Below, one piece after another: positions 25,715 to 34,629 of a DNA stretch of 64,000 bases. The DNA lies in assembly GCF_900130025.1 (NCBI RefSeq), contig NZ_FQXR01000004.1:140483-204482 (forward strand), read 5' to 3'. Source of the DNA: Sporanaerobacter acetigenes DSM 13106 (lineage in GTDB: Bacteria; Bacillota; Clostridia; Tissierellales; Sporanaerobacteraceae). How positions within the stretch are numbered: position 1 is the stretch's first letter; the number at the start of each line of letters is the position of its first letter. Made by a program: the position numbers and the translations under genes. The notes beneath the pieces are model-generated. The model was not told the DNA's origin, did not search any database, and worked only from the letters and a program-made list of their open reading frames with translations.

Positions 25715-25736
25715 GGAAATTCCTAGTCTTCTAATT
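25705..25736. terminator. bidirectional hairpin between convergent genes
   Basis: TTAGAAGACTAGG (25705-25717), 6-nt loop, CCTAGTCTTCTAA (25724-25736). The last codons of the 3D protein lie in the stem. T run is weak. Confidence 0.65.
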
Positions 25737-26255
25737 TCAAAGGAATATATTACATACAAATACTGAGGCAAATATAGAAGCAATATAAGATATCAGAGCC
25801 GCCTTCAAAGTATATCTATGATCTCTTATTCCAATAGAGCCAAAATATACAGCCATGGTATAAAATATAGTCTCAGAAGAACCCATCATGATTGAAGCTA
25901 CTTGCCCAGGAAAAGAATCTGGTCCATAGTTTTCTATGATATCTTTTACTACACCCAACGCTCCACTACCTGAAATAGGTCTCATGATGACCAACGGAAG
26001 TACTTCTACAGGAATCCCTACAAATTCCATGATAGGACTTAATATATCCATTAGCATATAAAGAGCATGGGAACCTCTAAATATTCCTATAGAAACAAAA
26101 ATAGCTATAAGATAGGGCATTATCTTTATAGAAGTTTTTATACCTTCTTTGACTCCTTCAATAAAAGCAGAATATATATCTATCCCTTTTACATATCCAT
26201 AAATGATTATAGTCAAGGTTATAAATGGAACAAGACCTATAGATATAGCCTTCAT
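25737..26255 (-). CDS. spmB: spore maturation protein SpmB
   Basis: 172-residue membrane protein of the nucleoside-recognition (Gate) domain family, needed with SpmA for spore-core dehydration in Bacillus and Clostridium. Conserved IMRPISGSGALGVV and SSETIFYTMAVYFGSIGI. The start ATG at 26255 overlaps the spmA stop (ATGA), indicating coupling. Confidence 0.95.
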   Translation of the reverse strand: MKAISIGLVPFITLTIIIYGYVKGIDIYSAFIEGVKEGIKTSIKIMPYLIAIFVSIGIFRGSHALYMLMDILSPIMEFVGIPVEVLPLVIMRPISGSGALGVVKDIIENYGPDSFPGQVASIMMGSSETIFYTMAVYFGSIGIRDHRYTLKAALISYIASIFASVFVCNIFL

Positions 26256-26833
26256 AAACAATCACTCTTTTCAAAAAGTTTTACAGCTATTATTCCCACA
26301 ATAGTAGAAATAGAAGTAGCTATAATACCTGGCCCCACTATCCCAGTTGGATCAGCTGAACCAGTATCATATCTAATTTTAAGTACAGTCAATGGAACCA
26401 ATTGAACAGAAGACATATTTATGACGAGAAACATACACATGGCATTGGTAGCCCTTTTTTTATCTTTGTTTAATTTGTTTATCTCCTCCATAGCTTTTAA
26501 TCCAAAAGCTGTAGCTCCATTTCCTACTCCAAACATATTGGCTATGATATTCATGAGTATAAATCCTTCAGCAGGATGATTTTTGGGAATACCCGGAAAC
26601 AAAAACCTCATTATAGGACTAAAAATTTTTGACAACTTTTCTAAAAATCCAGATTCTTTTGCTATATTCATAATCCCAAGCCAAAAAGACATTATTCCTA
26701 TAAGACTTATAGCAAAAGTCACTGCCTCTCCTGCTTCTTTTATGATGATATTATTTATTTCTTCTAGTGTACCAGCAAATATAGAATATACTATTCCTAT
26801 AGCTATGAGCAAAAACCACATGGTGCTCATCAT
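26252..26833 (-). CDS. spmA: spore maturation protein SpmA
   Basis: 193-residue membrane partner of SpmB. About five hydrophobic helices; MNIIANMFGVGNGATAFGLKAM and MCMFLVINMSSVQLVP are family features. Start MMSTMWFLL at 26833 follows GGAAGGGGAG; a longer frame reaches the herA end but lacks a ribosome site. Confidence 0.95.
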   Translation of the reverse strand: MMSTMWFLLIAIGIVYSIFAGTLEEINNIIIKEAGEAVTFAISLIGIMSFWLGIMNIAKESGFLEKLSKIFSPIMRFLFPGIPKNHPAEGFILMNIIANMFGVGNGATAFGLKAMEEINKLNKDKKRATNAMCMFLVINMSSVQLVPLTVLKIRYDTGSADPTGIVGPGIIATSISTIVGIIAVKLFEKSDCL

Positions 26834-26888
26834 AAAAAAATCTCCCCTTCCATTAGAATATATGAAAAGAGGAGAACTATAAGAACTT

Positions 26889-28724
26889 TTATTTATACAT
26901 ATCTCCAAAAGGAGTAGCTACTTTTTCGATTTTTTCACTTTCCACTAGCTTTTCCATTTTTTCTTTGAGTTGATCCATGTTGATGGCTTCTCCATATTCT
27001 TTTTCAACTTCCCCCAATATGGATAAAAATTGAGATTCATTTATAGGAAGTTTATCTTTTATGATTCTATAAAACTTTTCTTCTTCTTCCTTGCTATATT
27101 TTTTAAGTTCATCAAAAGGATTTAATGTGTGAGGACTTCTAGTCTTTGAAGCTCGTATTCTCACATATATAGTACGTCCCATAGTAGCAGAAGATATAAA
27201 TACATCTCCAGATTTTAGATAGGGAAGTCTCCTTGCCTCTTCTTCTTTTATATCTGTTTCTTCTCTTATGGTCTGTATATCTGATGATCTGACAGTTCTA
27301 AATATAAACTTTGTATTTAATTGAGCTGTAATAGTTTCTTCCAAAAGAGTAGGTCTTTGAGTAGCCAATATCAAAAATACTCCATATTTTCTTCCCTCTT
27401 GGGATATTTCCTTTAATACAGCTTTGGAAGGACATTCATAGCCCTTTGGAGCAAAATTGTGTGATTCATCTGTAACTATAAAAAATGGTGGAAAATAGTC
27501 ACTAGTTGTGTGTTTGTAAAGTGCATCTTTAAAATCTCTTCTCTTGTGATAGAGATTATTTAGTAAATAAGTACTAAATACCTGTAGCATTCTAGTGCTT
27601 CCTTGAACAACTATGAGTTTCCCAAGTTTCAGCCCTTCTTCTATCTCATGAATATCATTTGAAAATATTCCTTCATTATAGAGCTTCCTAAGTCTCCAAA
27701 ATATTCCCTTTACAGAACTATATGGACAAGTTTTGTCATAAGAATCATATAATTCCTTTCTTTTTTTCCAAGCTTCTGTTTCTGCAGTAGTCGTAGCCTC
27801 TTCTATCCTTCTCTTTATTTTTTCTTGAGAACCCTCTTCTTGGGCTTCAGAAAGCATCTTGAGCCTGTCATGAAAACTTTGATAGGAATCTTTTCGCTTG
27901 TACAATATATCTACTACATTGTTCATGGCATCTGTCAGTGTACTAGAAGCATCTAATAGATTTTTTAAATCTTGAGGACTCAAATCCTCAAATTTAACTC
28001 CCACATCATAGCCGACTTGAAGACATTTAAATTTTCCGCTGAAATCTTCCTTTTCATCATCAGGAAGATATTCCTGCATTTCAGAAAAATCCATTTCAAA
28101 ATGAGGATCTAGAACTATTGTAGGTATATTTAATTTCATAAGTTCCTCTAAAACTACTCTAAGTCCAAAGGATTTTCCAGAGCCAGAACCTCCAAATACT
28201 CCTATATGAGGATATTGATGCATAGACTTTAAATCAAGTATATAAGGTATACCCTTTTGAGGTTGGAGCTTATCATCTTCAAATGTATACAATATATTTT
28301 TAAGTTCCTCATCCATATCTTCTTCCATTTGATCTGTGTTTCTTATGAGACCTAAAACCAGCCCTTCTTCTTTATTTGCTTTGACCATAAAATCTTTTAC
28401 TTCATAAAATTTAGGTACCCTTACATCAGAGCCAGTTTCTACTGGATATTGAGCCTCATTTATAAGTCTTACTTTGGCAATATATATAGTATCTTCATCT
28501 ATATTGTATCCTATAGCTCTTAGGGACTCCAATACACTGGAGTCTACCAAATCTCCATTTATATTTAGCGGTATGTATCTATTGTAAGTATTGGCCTCTA
28601 CTACCTCTCCCATTAAGTCGCCTTGAGCTTCATCCATTATAATTAAAAACTCATTTATCCTAAAGTTTCTATCTTTAGACCCTATATATACTTCTTGTTG
28701 AGTAGTAATTCCTACAACCTTCAT
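26889..28724 (-). CDS. herA: HerA-like ATPase / DNA translocase
   Basis: 611-residue FtsK/HerA-superfamily ATPase. N-terminal HAS-barrel (about 1-100), then the RecA core with Walker A GGSGSGKSFG near residue 178 and Walker B VTDESHNF near 430, and a C-terminal tail. Encoded 12 bp after nurA. In archaea and some bacteria HerA hexamers drive NurA nuclease to resect DNA ends; in bacteria HerA also occurs in phage-defence systems. No defence partner is visible here. Start ATG behind GGGGGGA; the longer frame would begin with TTG. Confidence 0.92.
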   Translation of the reverse strand: MKVVGITTQQEVYIGSKDRNFRINEFLIIMDEAQGDLMGEVVEANTYNRYIPLNINGDLVDSSVLESLRAIGYNIDEDTIYIAKVRLINEAQYPVETGSDVRVPKFYEVKDFMVKANKEEGLVLGLIRNTDQMEEDMDEELKNILYTFEDDKLQPQKGIPYILDLKSMHQYPHIGVFGGSGSGKSFGLRVVLEELMKLNIPTIVLDPHFEMDFSEMQEYLPDDEKEDFSGKFKCLQVGYDVGVKFEDLSPQDLKNLLDASSTLTDAMNNVVDILYKRKDSYQSFHDRLKMLSEAQEEGSQEKIKRRIEEATTTAETEAWKKRKELYDSYDKTCPYSSVKGIFWRLRKLYNEGIFSNDIHEIEEGLKLGKLIVVQGSTRMLQVFSTYLLNNLYHKRRDFKDALYKHTTSDYFPPFFIVTDESHNFAPKGYECPSKAVLKEISQEGRKYGVFLILATQRPTLLEETITAQLNTKFIFRTVRSSDIQTIREETDIKEEEARRLPYLKSGDVFISSATMGRTIYVRIRASKTRSPHTLNPFDELKKYSKEEEEKFYRIIKDKLPINESQFLSILGEVEKEYGEAINMDQLKEKMEKLVESEKIEKVATPFGDMYK

Positions 28725-28736
28725 CAAAAATCCCCC

Positions 28737-29729
28737 CTAAAGTGTTCTTTTATCTCTTTCAGATATAAAAAGTTTTTCAAGTATTTCTCTATCTAAATAA
28801 GTTTCCAAGATACTGTGCATCATCTTGTCCGATATTTTCACTTCACTATCTACTATATCAAGCCATAGTGGCACACCCCTGCTATTTTTAGGCGTGAGAG
28901 TAAATACAAGCTTTGCCATTTCTTCTATATACTCTCTTTGAGTATCTAGTATATCCATTCCAATGACGCTAGGAGCATTGGAGCTTCTCATAAATATAGA
29001 AGTAAATCCTTCCTTAGGTTTCTTTGCTACTTCATCTTTTATTTTAACCATCTCTCCATATTTAAGAAGTCCATATAGTAATTCTCTATCATATAAATTT
29101 TCGGCTGTATCTAAAATCTTATCTTTAGCTAATTTTTCTCCAACAATAGAAGTTTTTATATCCTTTATGACACCTATAAGTATGATTCCCCTGTTTTCAC
29201 ATTCCCTTCGAAGTTCTATCCACTTTTCAAAACACTCTATATCATATCTTATAAGAGAACCATCCATCATAATAGCATAGGGATTGTACTTTTTGACCCC
29301 TTCCAAAGCTACATCTACTTCTATACCAGACAATTTATAGTTTTTAATAGCCTCTTCATTGCCATCAAGTCTTTCAATAAGCTCACTTTCTTCTTCCGTA
29401 TATAGTGGAGTATAAAAATCTGCTTTATAAATCGGAGTATCATCATATATAGAACTTTTAGCTAATCCCTGATAAATTTCTAAATAGTGAGGATATGCCC
29501 CACCAATTCTATTTTTAGAACCGTCAACTCCAATTATCCCACCATTTTTTAAATATTTTTCAATTTCACTTTTATCCATTTTTTCTATTTGGACTATTTC
29601 TCCTATGTTCTCATCTACATAATTTTTCAATTCACCACTATCCATTTTAAGAAGTTTGTTGTACTTGTTGCACAAATTGGAATTTAAACGTATAACTTTT
29701 TCTTTCAATTCATCACTCAATCCGTACAA
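28737..29729 (-). CDS. nurA: NurA domain nuclease
   Basis: 330 residues. RNase H-like NurA domain with active-site acidic motifs IIGVDGSKN near residue 65 and IMMDGSLIRYD near 153; the C-terminal part has a conserved VDSEVKIS-like strand. Start codon TTG (MYGLSDELKEKV) behind AAGGGGTGAT. Upstream partner of herA, presumably the nuclease of a HerA-NurA complex. Confidence 0.88.
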   Translation of the reverse strand: MYGLSDELKEKVIRLNSNLCNKYNKLLKMDSGELKNYVDENIGEIVQIEKMDKSEIEKYLKNGGIIGVDGSKNRIGGAYPHYLEIYQGLAKSSIYDDTPIYKADFYTPLYTEEESELIERLDGNEEAIKNYKLSGIEVDVALEGVKKYNPYAIMMDGSLIRYDIECFEKWIELRRECENRGIILIGVIKDIKTSIVGEKLAKDKILDTAENLYDRELLYGLLKYGEMVKIKDEVAKKPKEGFTSIFMRSSNAPSVIGMDILDTQREYIEEMAKLVFTLTPKNSRGVPLWLDIVDSEVKISDKMMHSILETYLDREILEKLFISERDKRTL

Positions 29730-29839
29730 AATATCACCCCTTCATACTTCTATATATAAGTATAATACAATATTTAGTTTGAGGAAAACTTGTTTAAATT
29801 TTTATCTTGTTTTTTTGTGAAATATTTTTAAAAAACAGG

Positions 29840-29868
29840 TTGACTTAAAATGGTATATATGGTACAAT
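29840..29868 (+). promoter_or_regulatory. sigma-A promoter of abrB
   Basis: TTGACT, 17 bp, TACAAT, 53 bp before the start codon. Confidence 0.8.
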
Positions 29869-29921
29869 TTAAATTGTAGAAAAAAGTCGATACATATTAA
29901 ATAATTAGGAGGTATTTCAAA

Positions 29922-30161
29922 ATGAAATCAACTGGTATTGTAAGAAAAGTAGACGAGCTAGGTAGAGTAGTTATACCTATAGAGCTTAGAAGGACTTTGG
30001 AAATTGCTGAGAAGGATGCTTTGGAAATTTACGTTGATGGAGAACAAATCATACTTAAAAAGTATGCTCCAGCTTGTATTTTCTGTGGACAAGCTAAAGA
30101 CGTTCAAGTATTCAAAGGCAAAAATATTTGTCCAGCTTGTCTTGAAGAACTTAAAAAGTAA
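29922..30161 (+). CDS. abrB: AbrB-family transition-state regulator
   Basis: 79 residues. N-terminal swapped-hairpin AbrB DNA-binding domain (GIVRKVDELGRVVIPIELRR). The C-terminal part has a CxxC-x(17)-CxxC zinc ribbon-like pair (CIFCG and CPAC), as in clostridial AbrB. Probably represses stationary-phase and sporulation genes during growth. Ribosome site TAGGAGG. Monocistronic. Confidence 0.95.
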   Translation: MKSTGIVRKVDELGRVVIPIELRRTLEIAEKDALEIYVDGEQIILKKYAPACIFCGQAKDVQVFKGKNICPACLEELKK

Positions 30162-30169
30162 TACTCTTT

Positions 30170-30195
30170 CCCATCCATTTTGGATGGGATTTTTA
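30170..30195 (+). terminator. abrB terminator
   Basis: CCCATCCA, TTT, TGGATGGG, then ATTTTTATT. Confidence 0.9.
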
Positions 30196-30196
30196 T

Positions 30197-31024
30197 TCAT
30201 AGATCTATGCTCTCCTTATATACTTGGTTTTTAGGTATATCTCTATCTTTGGATACTTTTTTTATTGCTTCTTTTTTGGAAAATCCATTTTCCATATACA
30301 ATTTTATATGTTCTTTTATAGGAATATCTAGGAGAGGAACTTCCTTTTCCGCTTTTCCACCTTCTACTACAATGACAAATTCTCCTTTTCTATTTTCTCT
30401 GTATTTCTCTATTCCTTCTTCTATAGTACCTCTAAAAGTTTCTTCATGAATTTTAGTCAATTCTCTTGAAATAGAAATGCGTCTATTCCCTAATACTTCA
30501 CACATATCTTTTAAAAGATCCATAAGCCTATGAGGAGCTTCGTAGAGTATAATGGTTCTTTCTTCGTTTTTTAATCTTTCTAACTCTTTTTTCCTATCCT
30601 TTTTGTTGGAGGGCAGAAATCCTTCAAATACAAATTTACCTGTAGGAAATCCCGACAACAAAAGGGCTGTAATAGATGCTGTGGAACCTGGAAGAACTAT
30701 TACTTCTATTTTTTTTAAAATAGCTTCTCTTATAAGATCTTCCCCAGGATCTGATATACCTGGCATTCCAGCATCTGATACCAACGCAATATTTTCTCCC
30801 GCTTCAAGTTTTTCCAATAAAAATTTTCCCTTTTCCCATTTGTTATGTTCGTGATAACTTGTAAGGGGTTTTTTTATCTCATAATGATTTAATAGCTTTA
30901 TGGTATGTCTTGTATCTTCTGCAGCTATTAAATCCACTTTATTTAACACATTTAAAGTCCTAATAGTTATATCTTCTAAATTTCCTATGGGAGTAGGACA
31001 AATATAAAGGGTTCCATTAGCCAT
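30197..31024 (-). CDS. rsmI: 16S rRNA 2'-O-methyltransferase RsmI
   Basis: 275 residues; methylates C1402 of 16S rRNA. GTLYICPTPIGNLEDIT at the N-terminus, AAEDTRHTIKLL, LVSDAGMPGISDPG and VLPGSTASITALLLSG are diagnostic. Start at 31024 overlaps the end of trmN6 by 8 bp. Downstream end of a long minus-strand gene block. Confidence 0.96.
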   Translation of the reverse strand: MANGTLYICPTPIGNLEDITIRTLNVLNKVDLIAAEDTRHTIKLLNHYEIKKPLTSYHEHNKWEKGKFLLEKLEAGENIALVSDAGMPGISDPGEDLIREAILKKIEVIVLPGSTASITALLLSGFPTGKFVFEGFLPSNKKDRKKELERLKNEERTIILYEAPHRLMDLLKDMCEVLGNRRISISRELTKIHEETFRGTIEEGIEKYRENRKGEFVIVVEGGKAEKEVPLLDIPIKEHIKLYMENGFSKKEAIKKVSKDRDIPKNQVYKESIDL

Positions 31025-31775
31025 TTTTATTTTCCACATCCATTCCATAAATTTTATATATTTCATCTGTATAAGTACCATCATGATTGTACACATACAA
31101 GGGTTTTTGAAATTTTAACTCTGATTTTCCACCCTTCATGCTCATAATAAGTAAAATATTAGGCTTTTCATCATATTTCGGGTGAACAAATTGAATAGAC
31201 TTGGGTTCCAAATTATATTTTCTTAAAAGCCAAATTATATCTACAAGTCTATGGGGTCTATGAACCATGAAAAACTTCCCGCCTTGACACAATAAATAAC
31301 TTGCAGTCCTCACTATATCTTCAAGACTACAGGCTATTTCATGTCTTGATATGGCAAAATTGTCCCTTTCATTTACAATCCCACCTCCCCCTTTCATATA
31401 GGGTGGGTTAGAGGTGACAAATTGAAATTGGCCGCTTTTAAATATTTCGGGTAGATTTTTTAAATCCATATTTAGTATTTCTATTTGTTCTCCTAAATTG
31501 TTCATCTTCACACTTCTACTAGCCATATCTGCCACTTCTTCTTGTATCTCGATGCCGTAAACTTTTTTAGGACTATATCTGGAACATAAAAATAGCGGAA
31601 TTATACCTGTTCCCGTTCCTAAATCTAAACCCGTAGAATCTATTTTAATTTTTGAAAAATTGGAAAGAAGTATAGCATCTGTTCCATAAGAAAATTTCCC
31701 TCTATTTTGAATAATTTTGTAATTGCTTCCTGGAATAATATCTATTTTTTCTCCATCTCTCAATATTGTTTCCAT
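31017..31775 (-). CDS. trmN6: tRNA1(Val) A37 N6-methyltransferase family
   Basis: 252 residues, Rossmann methyltransferase. SAM motif LDLGTGTGIIPLF near residue 50 and the N6-adenine catalytic SNPPYMKGG near 125. Adjacent to rsmI as in Bacillus (YabB-YazA-YabC/rsmI). Ribosome site AGGAG. Confidence 0.9.
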   Translation of the reverse strand: METILRDGEKIDIIPGSNYKIIQNRGKFSYGTDAILLSNFSKIKIDSTGLDLGTGTGIIPLFLCSRYSPKKVYGIEIQEEVADMASRSVKMNNLGEQIEILNMDLKNLPEIFKSGQFQFVTSNPPYMKGGGGIVNERDNFAISRHEIACSLEDIVRTASYLLCQGGKFFMVHRPHRLVDIIWLLRKYNLEPKSIQFVHPKYDEKPNILLIMSMKGGKSELKFQKPLYVYNHDGTYTDEIYKIYGMDVENKNG

Positions 31776-31809
31776 AATATACTCCTTTAGTCTTTTGATG
31801 ATTATAGCA

Positions 31810-31833
31810 AAAAAGACCCTTAAGGGTCTTTTT
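31810..31833. terminator. terminator downstream of ferredoxin gene
   Basis: Perfect palindrome with arms AAAAAGACCCTT/AAGGGTCTTTTT; works in both directions. Confidence 0.85.
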
Positions 31834-31844
31834 CTATGGACAAA

Positions 31845-32015
31845 TTAGTCTTGCTTTGGAGCATCTACTGGGCATACATTTGCACATGCACCACATTCAA
31901 TACATTTTTCTGGATCTATAACGTATCTATCATCTCCTGCGCTAATAGCTTCTACTGGACATTCAGCTGCACATGCACCACAGCTGATACAAGCATCTGT
32001 AATTTTATAAGCCAT
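31845..32015 (-). CDS. 2[4Fe-4S] clostridial ferredoxin
   Basis: 56-residue electron carrier, too short for most ORF lists. Two cluster motifs: [12 protein letters not shown] (residues 9-20) and [12 protein letters not shown] (39-50). Start ATG at 32015 follows GGGGGTGAA. Stop at 31845. Its own terminator follows. Probably the general low-potential ferredoxin of the cell. Confidence 0.96.
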   Translation of the reverse strand: MAYKITDACISCGACAAECPVEAISAGDDRYVIDPEKCIECGACANVCPVDAPKQD

Positions 32016-32126
32016 CTAGTTCACCCCCTTAGTCAACTTGTCTTATAACTGCTAATATTTTATCATTATTTTGCTAATAATAAAAGTGTATTAAATATAT
32101 TTAATTGTTATTTTGATTGATTTCCT

Positions 32127-33029
32127 TTAATTTTCCTGTAAATCCCTATGTTTATTACAACATTCTTCAACTTCACAAGGACAATTTTCTTCAGGGATTA
32201 TATATTCTGGGTCTATATCTTCAGTTATCTCTATATCATTTATGTTATATACAATCAAATCCTCTGTATCATCGCTTAAAGTAACCTTTACTTTAACATT
32301 TTCCATAATAGTATAGCTTTCTATTACTGTACCTCTTCCAAGAGGAGTGACAACTATAGTACCTATACTTGGCATTCTTTCAAGTATCTCCTCATACACA
32401 TGATGCTCATATTTTAAGCAACACATAAGCCTTCCGCAAAGACCTGATATCTTTGTAGGATTTAATGATAAATCTTGTTCTTTGGCCATCTTTATTGAAA
32501 CAGGCTCAAATTCCCCTAAAAAGGCAGTACAGCATACTGGCTTACCACAAGGACCTAGTCCACCTATCATCTTTGCCTCATCTCTAACTCCTATTTGTCT
32601 TAACTCTATTCTAGTCCTAAATATAGCAGCTAAATCTTTGACAAGCTCCCTGAAATCCACTCTGCCATCTGCTGTAAAATAAAATATGACTTTGTTGTTA
32701 TCAAAAGTATATTCTACATCTACCAATTTCATCTGAAGACCATGTTCTTCTATCTTTTCTAAACATATGATGAAAGCTTCTTGAGCTTTTTCTTTGTTTT
32801 CTTCATGTATTTGACAATCTTCTTGTGTTGCTATTCTTAATACTTTTTTTAATGGTGGCACTATTTCCTCTTCAGTAACTTCCTTTGGACCAACTACTAC
32901 GTGACCAAATTCTATACCTCTAGCCGTCTCTACTATAACACAATCATCTCTATTTATTTCTAGCTCATCTGGATCAAAATAATATATTTTACCTGCTTTT
33001 TTAAATCTGACTCCTACTACTTTTATCAT
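32127..33029 (-). CDS. ricT: PSP1-domain protein RicT/YaaT
   Basis: 300 residues. PSP1 C-terminal domain with Cys motifs GPCGKPVCC near residue 165 and CGRLMCCLKYE near 200; a Cys-rich tail (ENCPCEVEECCNKH) is extra. In Bacillus RicT, with RicA and RicF, holds Fe-S clusters and modulates RNase Y, competence and sporulation. Two bp after holB, matching the holB-yaaT order. Confidence 0.94.
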   Translation of the reverse strand: MIKVVGVRFKKAGKIYYFDPDELEINRDDCVIVETARGIEFGHVVVGPKEVTEEEIVPPLKKVLRIATQEDCQIHEENKEKAQEAFIICLEKIEEHGLQMKLVDVEYTFDNNKVIFYFTADGRVDFRELVKDLAAIFRTRIELRQIGVRDEAKMIGGLGPCGKPVCCTAFLGEFEPVSIKMAKEQDLSLNPTKISGLCGRLMCCLKYEHHVYEEILERMPSIGTIVVTPLGRGTVIESYTIMENVKVKVTLSDDTEDLIVYNINDIEITEDIDPEYIIPEENCPCEVEECCNKHRDLQEN

Positions 33030-33031
33030 TT

Positions 33032-34000
33032 TTAAACCTCCTGCATTTTCAAAAGCATTGTCTCTATTGAGAGTTGATAATTTAATCTTAAATCTATATT
33101 TCTTTTGGTCACCATAATATATTCCATTATATCATTTATTTTATCTTTTGATAAAAATTTTTGGCTCGATAGGATTTCCATTTTATCCCTGTTTATGATC
33201 AGATCAGTGCTATTTGTCTCTTTATATATAAATAAATCCCTGAACCAATAGAGAATTATATCTAATATCTCATCAATAGAATTTTTATTTGCCTCAAAAA
33301 AGCTTATATCGCTAAAAACCTTGAGCCTATCACCTTTAACTATTTCGTCTATAGTTTCTATAGTTTTCTCTCTTAAATTGAAGAATTCTTCATTTCTACA
33401 AAGTTCTATAGCCCTTCCTATACTTCCTCTAGAAAAAGAAGAAATAAATTCTGCTTCTTCTGTTTTCTTTCCATATTTCTCAATCAATACTTTGACTATT
33501 TTTTCCTTTTCAACTGGAATAAAATTTATTACTTCACATCTAGAAAGAATAGTCGGCAAGATATTTTCACTACTAGTACTTATGAGAATAATATTTACAT
33601 AGCTGGGTGGCTCTTCCAATGTCTTTAGAAAAGCATTTTGTGCTTCTTTTCTCAGTTTGAAACTATCGTCTATAATATATATTTTTCTATTTCCCTCTAG
33701 TGGTTTCAACATCATGGACTTTATAGCTTCTTCTATTTGGCTCTTTTTTATTGTGTTTTTTTCAGCTTCAACAAGATAAAAATCTGGATGATTTGAAGAA
33801 TCAAATTTAATACAAGAACTACATTCATTGCAAGGCTCTAATCCTCTTCTTTTACATAAAAGAGTTTTAGCAAACTCATAAGCTACTTTCTTTTTTCCTA
33901 TAGCTTCAGGCCCTTGAAATAAATAGCTATGACTTATCTTGTCATTTTCTATAGCTCTTTTTAAACTTTGTATTATCTTCTCATGACCTACTATATCCAT
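33032..34000 (-). CDS. holB: DNA polymerase III delta-prime subunit
   Basis: 322-residue clamp-loader AAA+ protein. HSYLFQGPEAIGKKKVA is the usual degenerate P-loop; the zinc-site CNECSSC near residue 57 and KTLEEPPSYVNIILISTSSENILPTILSRCEVI with the SRC motif are diagnostic. Two bp after a DarA-like gene. Confidence 0.95.
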   Translation of the reverse strand: MDIVGHEKIIQSLKRAIENDKISHSYLFQGPEAIGKKKVAYEFAKTLLCKRRGLEPCNECSSCIKFDSSNHPDFYLVEAEKNTIKKSQIEEAIKSMMLKPLEGNRKIYIIDDSFKLRKEAQNAFLKTLEEPPSYVNIILISTSSENILPTILSRCEVINFIPVEKEKIVKVLIEKYGKKTEEAEFISSFSRGSIGRAIELCRNEEFFNLREKTIETIDEIVKGDRLKVFSDISFFEANKNSIDEILDIILYWFRDLFIYKETNSTDLIINRDKMEILSSQKFLSKDKINDIMEYIMVTKRNIDLRLNYQLSIETMLLKMQEV

Positions 34001-34002
34001 AT

Positions 34003-34287
34003 TTAAATCCTCTTGAAATCGTCTATATCCATGATAAATATTGTTGCTCCGCCAATATTTATTTCTTGATTTCCTTTTTTTATGGCTCTTGAACTACATA
34101 TTTCTTCTATGATGCTTAAAACATCATCTATTTGATTTTCTTCTACTCCTATTAAAAGAGTTGTGTTGCCTGATTTTAAAAATCCTCCTGTACTAGCCAA
34201 TTTTGTCACTCTGAATTTGTTGCTCATCAATGCCTTTACAAGCTTTGGTGTATCTGCATCCTGAACAATAGCTATAAGTAACTTCAT
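34003..34287 (-). CDS. DarA/PII-like protein, short paralogue
   Basis: 94 residues, cyclic-di-AMP receptor-like fold. It shares LASTGGFLKSGNTTLLIGVEE with its neighbour but lacks about 14 residues of the loop before the last strand (NQEINIGGATIF). Start ATG at 34287 follows GAGGGGG; a TTG two codons earlier is less likely. Nine bp (stop to neighbour) after the full-length copy, so tandem duplication is evident. May bind a different ligand or heterotrimerise. Confidence 0.85.
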   Translation of the reverse strand: MKLLIAIVQDADTPKLVKALMSNKFRVTKLASTGGFLKSGNTTLLIGVEENQIDDVLSIIEEICSSRAIKKGNQEINIGGATIFIMDIDDFKRI

Positions 34288-34302
34288 CTTCAAACCCCCT
34301 CA

Positions 34303-34629
34303 CTATAATCTTATATATTTTTCTACATCTAAAATAAATATTGTAGCTCCACCAACCTTTACATCTAGTGGATATGGAATATAGGTATCTCCTGGCATAG
34401 TTACAGTCAAAAGAGATGTAGTTATTTCTCTAGTCTTGCAAGTATGTTCTATAATATCCAATACCTTTTCTACGCTTTCATCTTCCACACCTATCAAAAG
34501 AGTTGTATTGCCTGATTTTAAAAATCCTCCTGTACTAGCTAATTTAGTTATCCTAAATTCTTCTTCTGTCAGCTCCTCTACAAGATTGGAAGCATCCTGA
34601 TCTTGAACTATGGCAATTATAAGTTTCAT
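34303..34629 (-). CDS. darA: cyclic-di-AMP receptor DarA (YaaQ)
   Basis: 108-residue PII-like trimeric receptor of c-di-AMP. ITKLASTGGFLKSGNTTLLIG near residue 30 and the long loop with PGDTYIPYPLDVKVGGATIF are as in Bacillus DarA/PstA. Its ATG overlaps the tmk stop. Position between tmk and holB matches yaaQ. Confidence 0.93.
   Translation of the reverse strand: MKLIIAIVQDQDASNLVEELTEEEFRITKLASTGGFLKSGNTTLLIGVEDESVEKVLDIIEHTCKTREITTSLLTVTMPGDTYIPYPLDVKVGGATIFILDVEKYIRL

Noticed and set aside
26889-29729. Calling HerA-NurA a complete phage-defence system
   Set aside because: No Sir2, DUF4297 or other effector gene is adjacent; flanking genes are sporulation and housekeeping.
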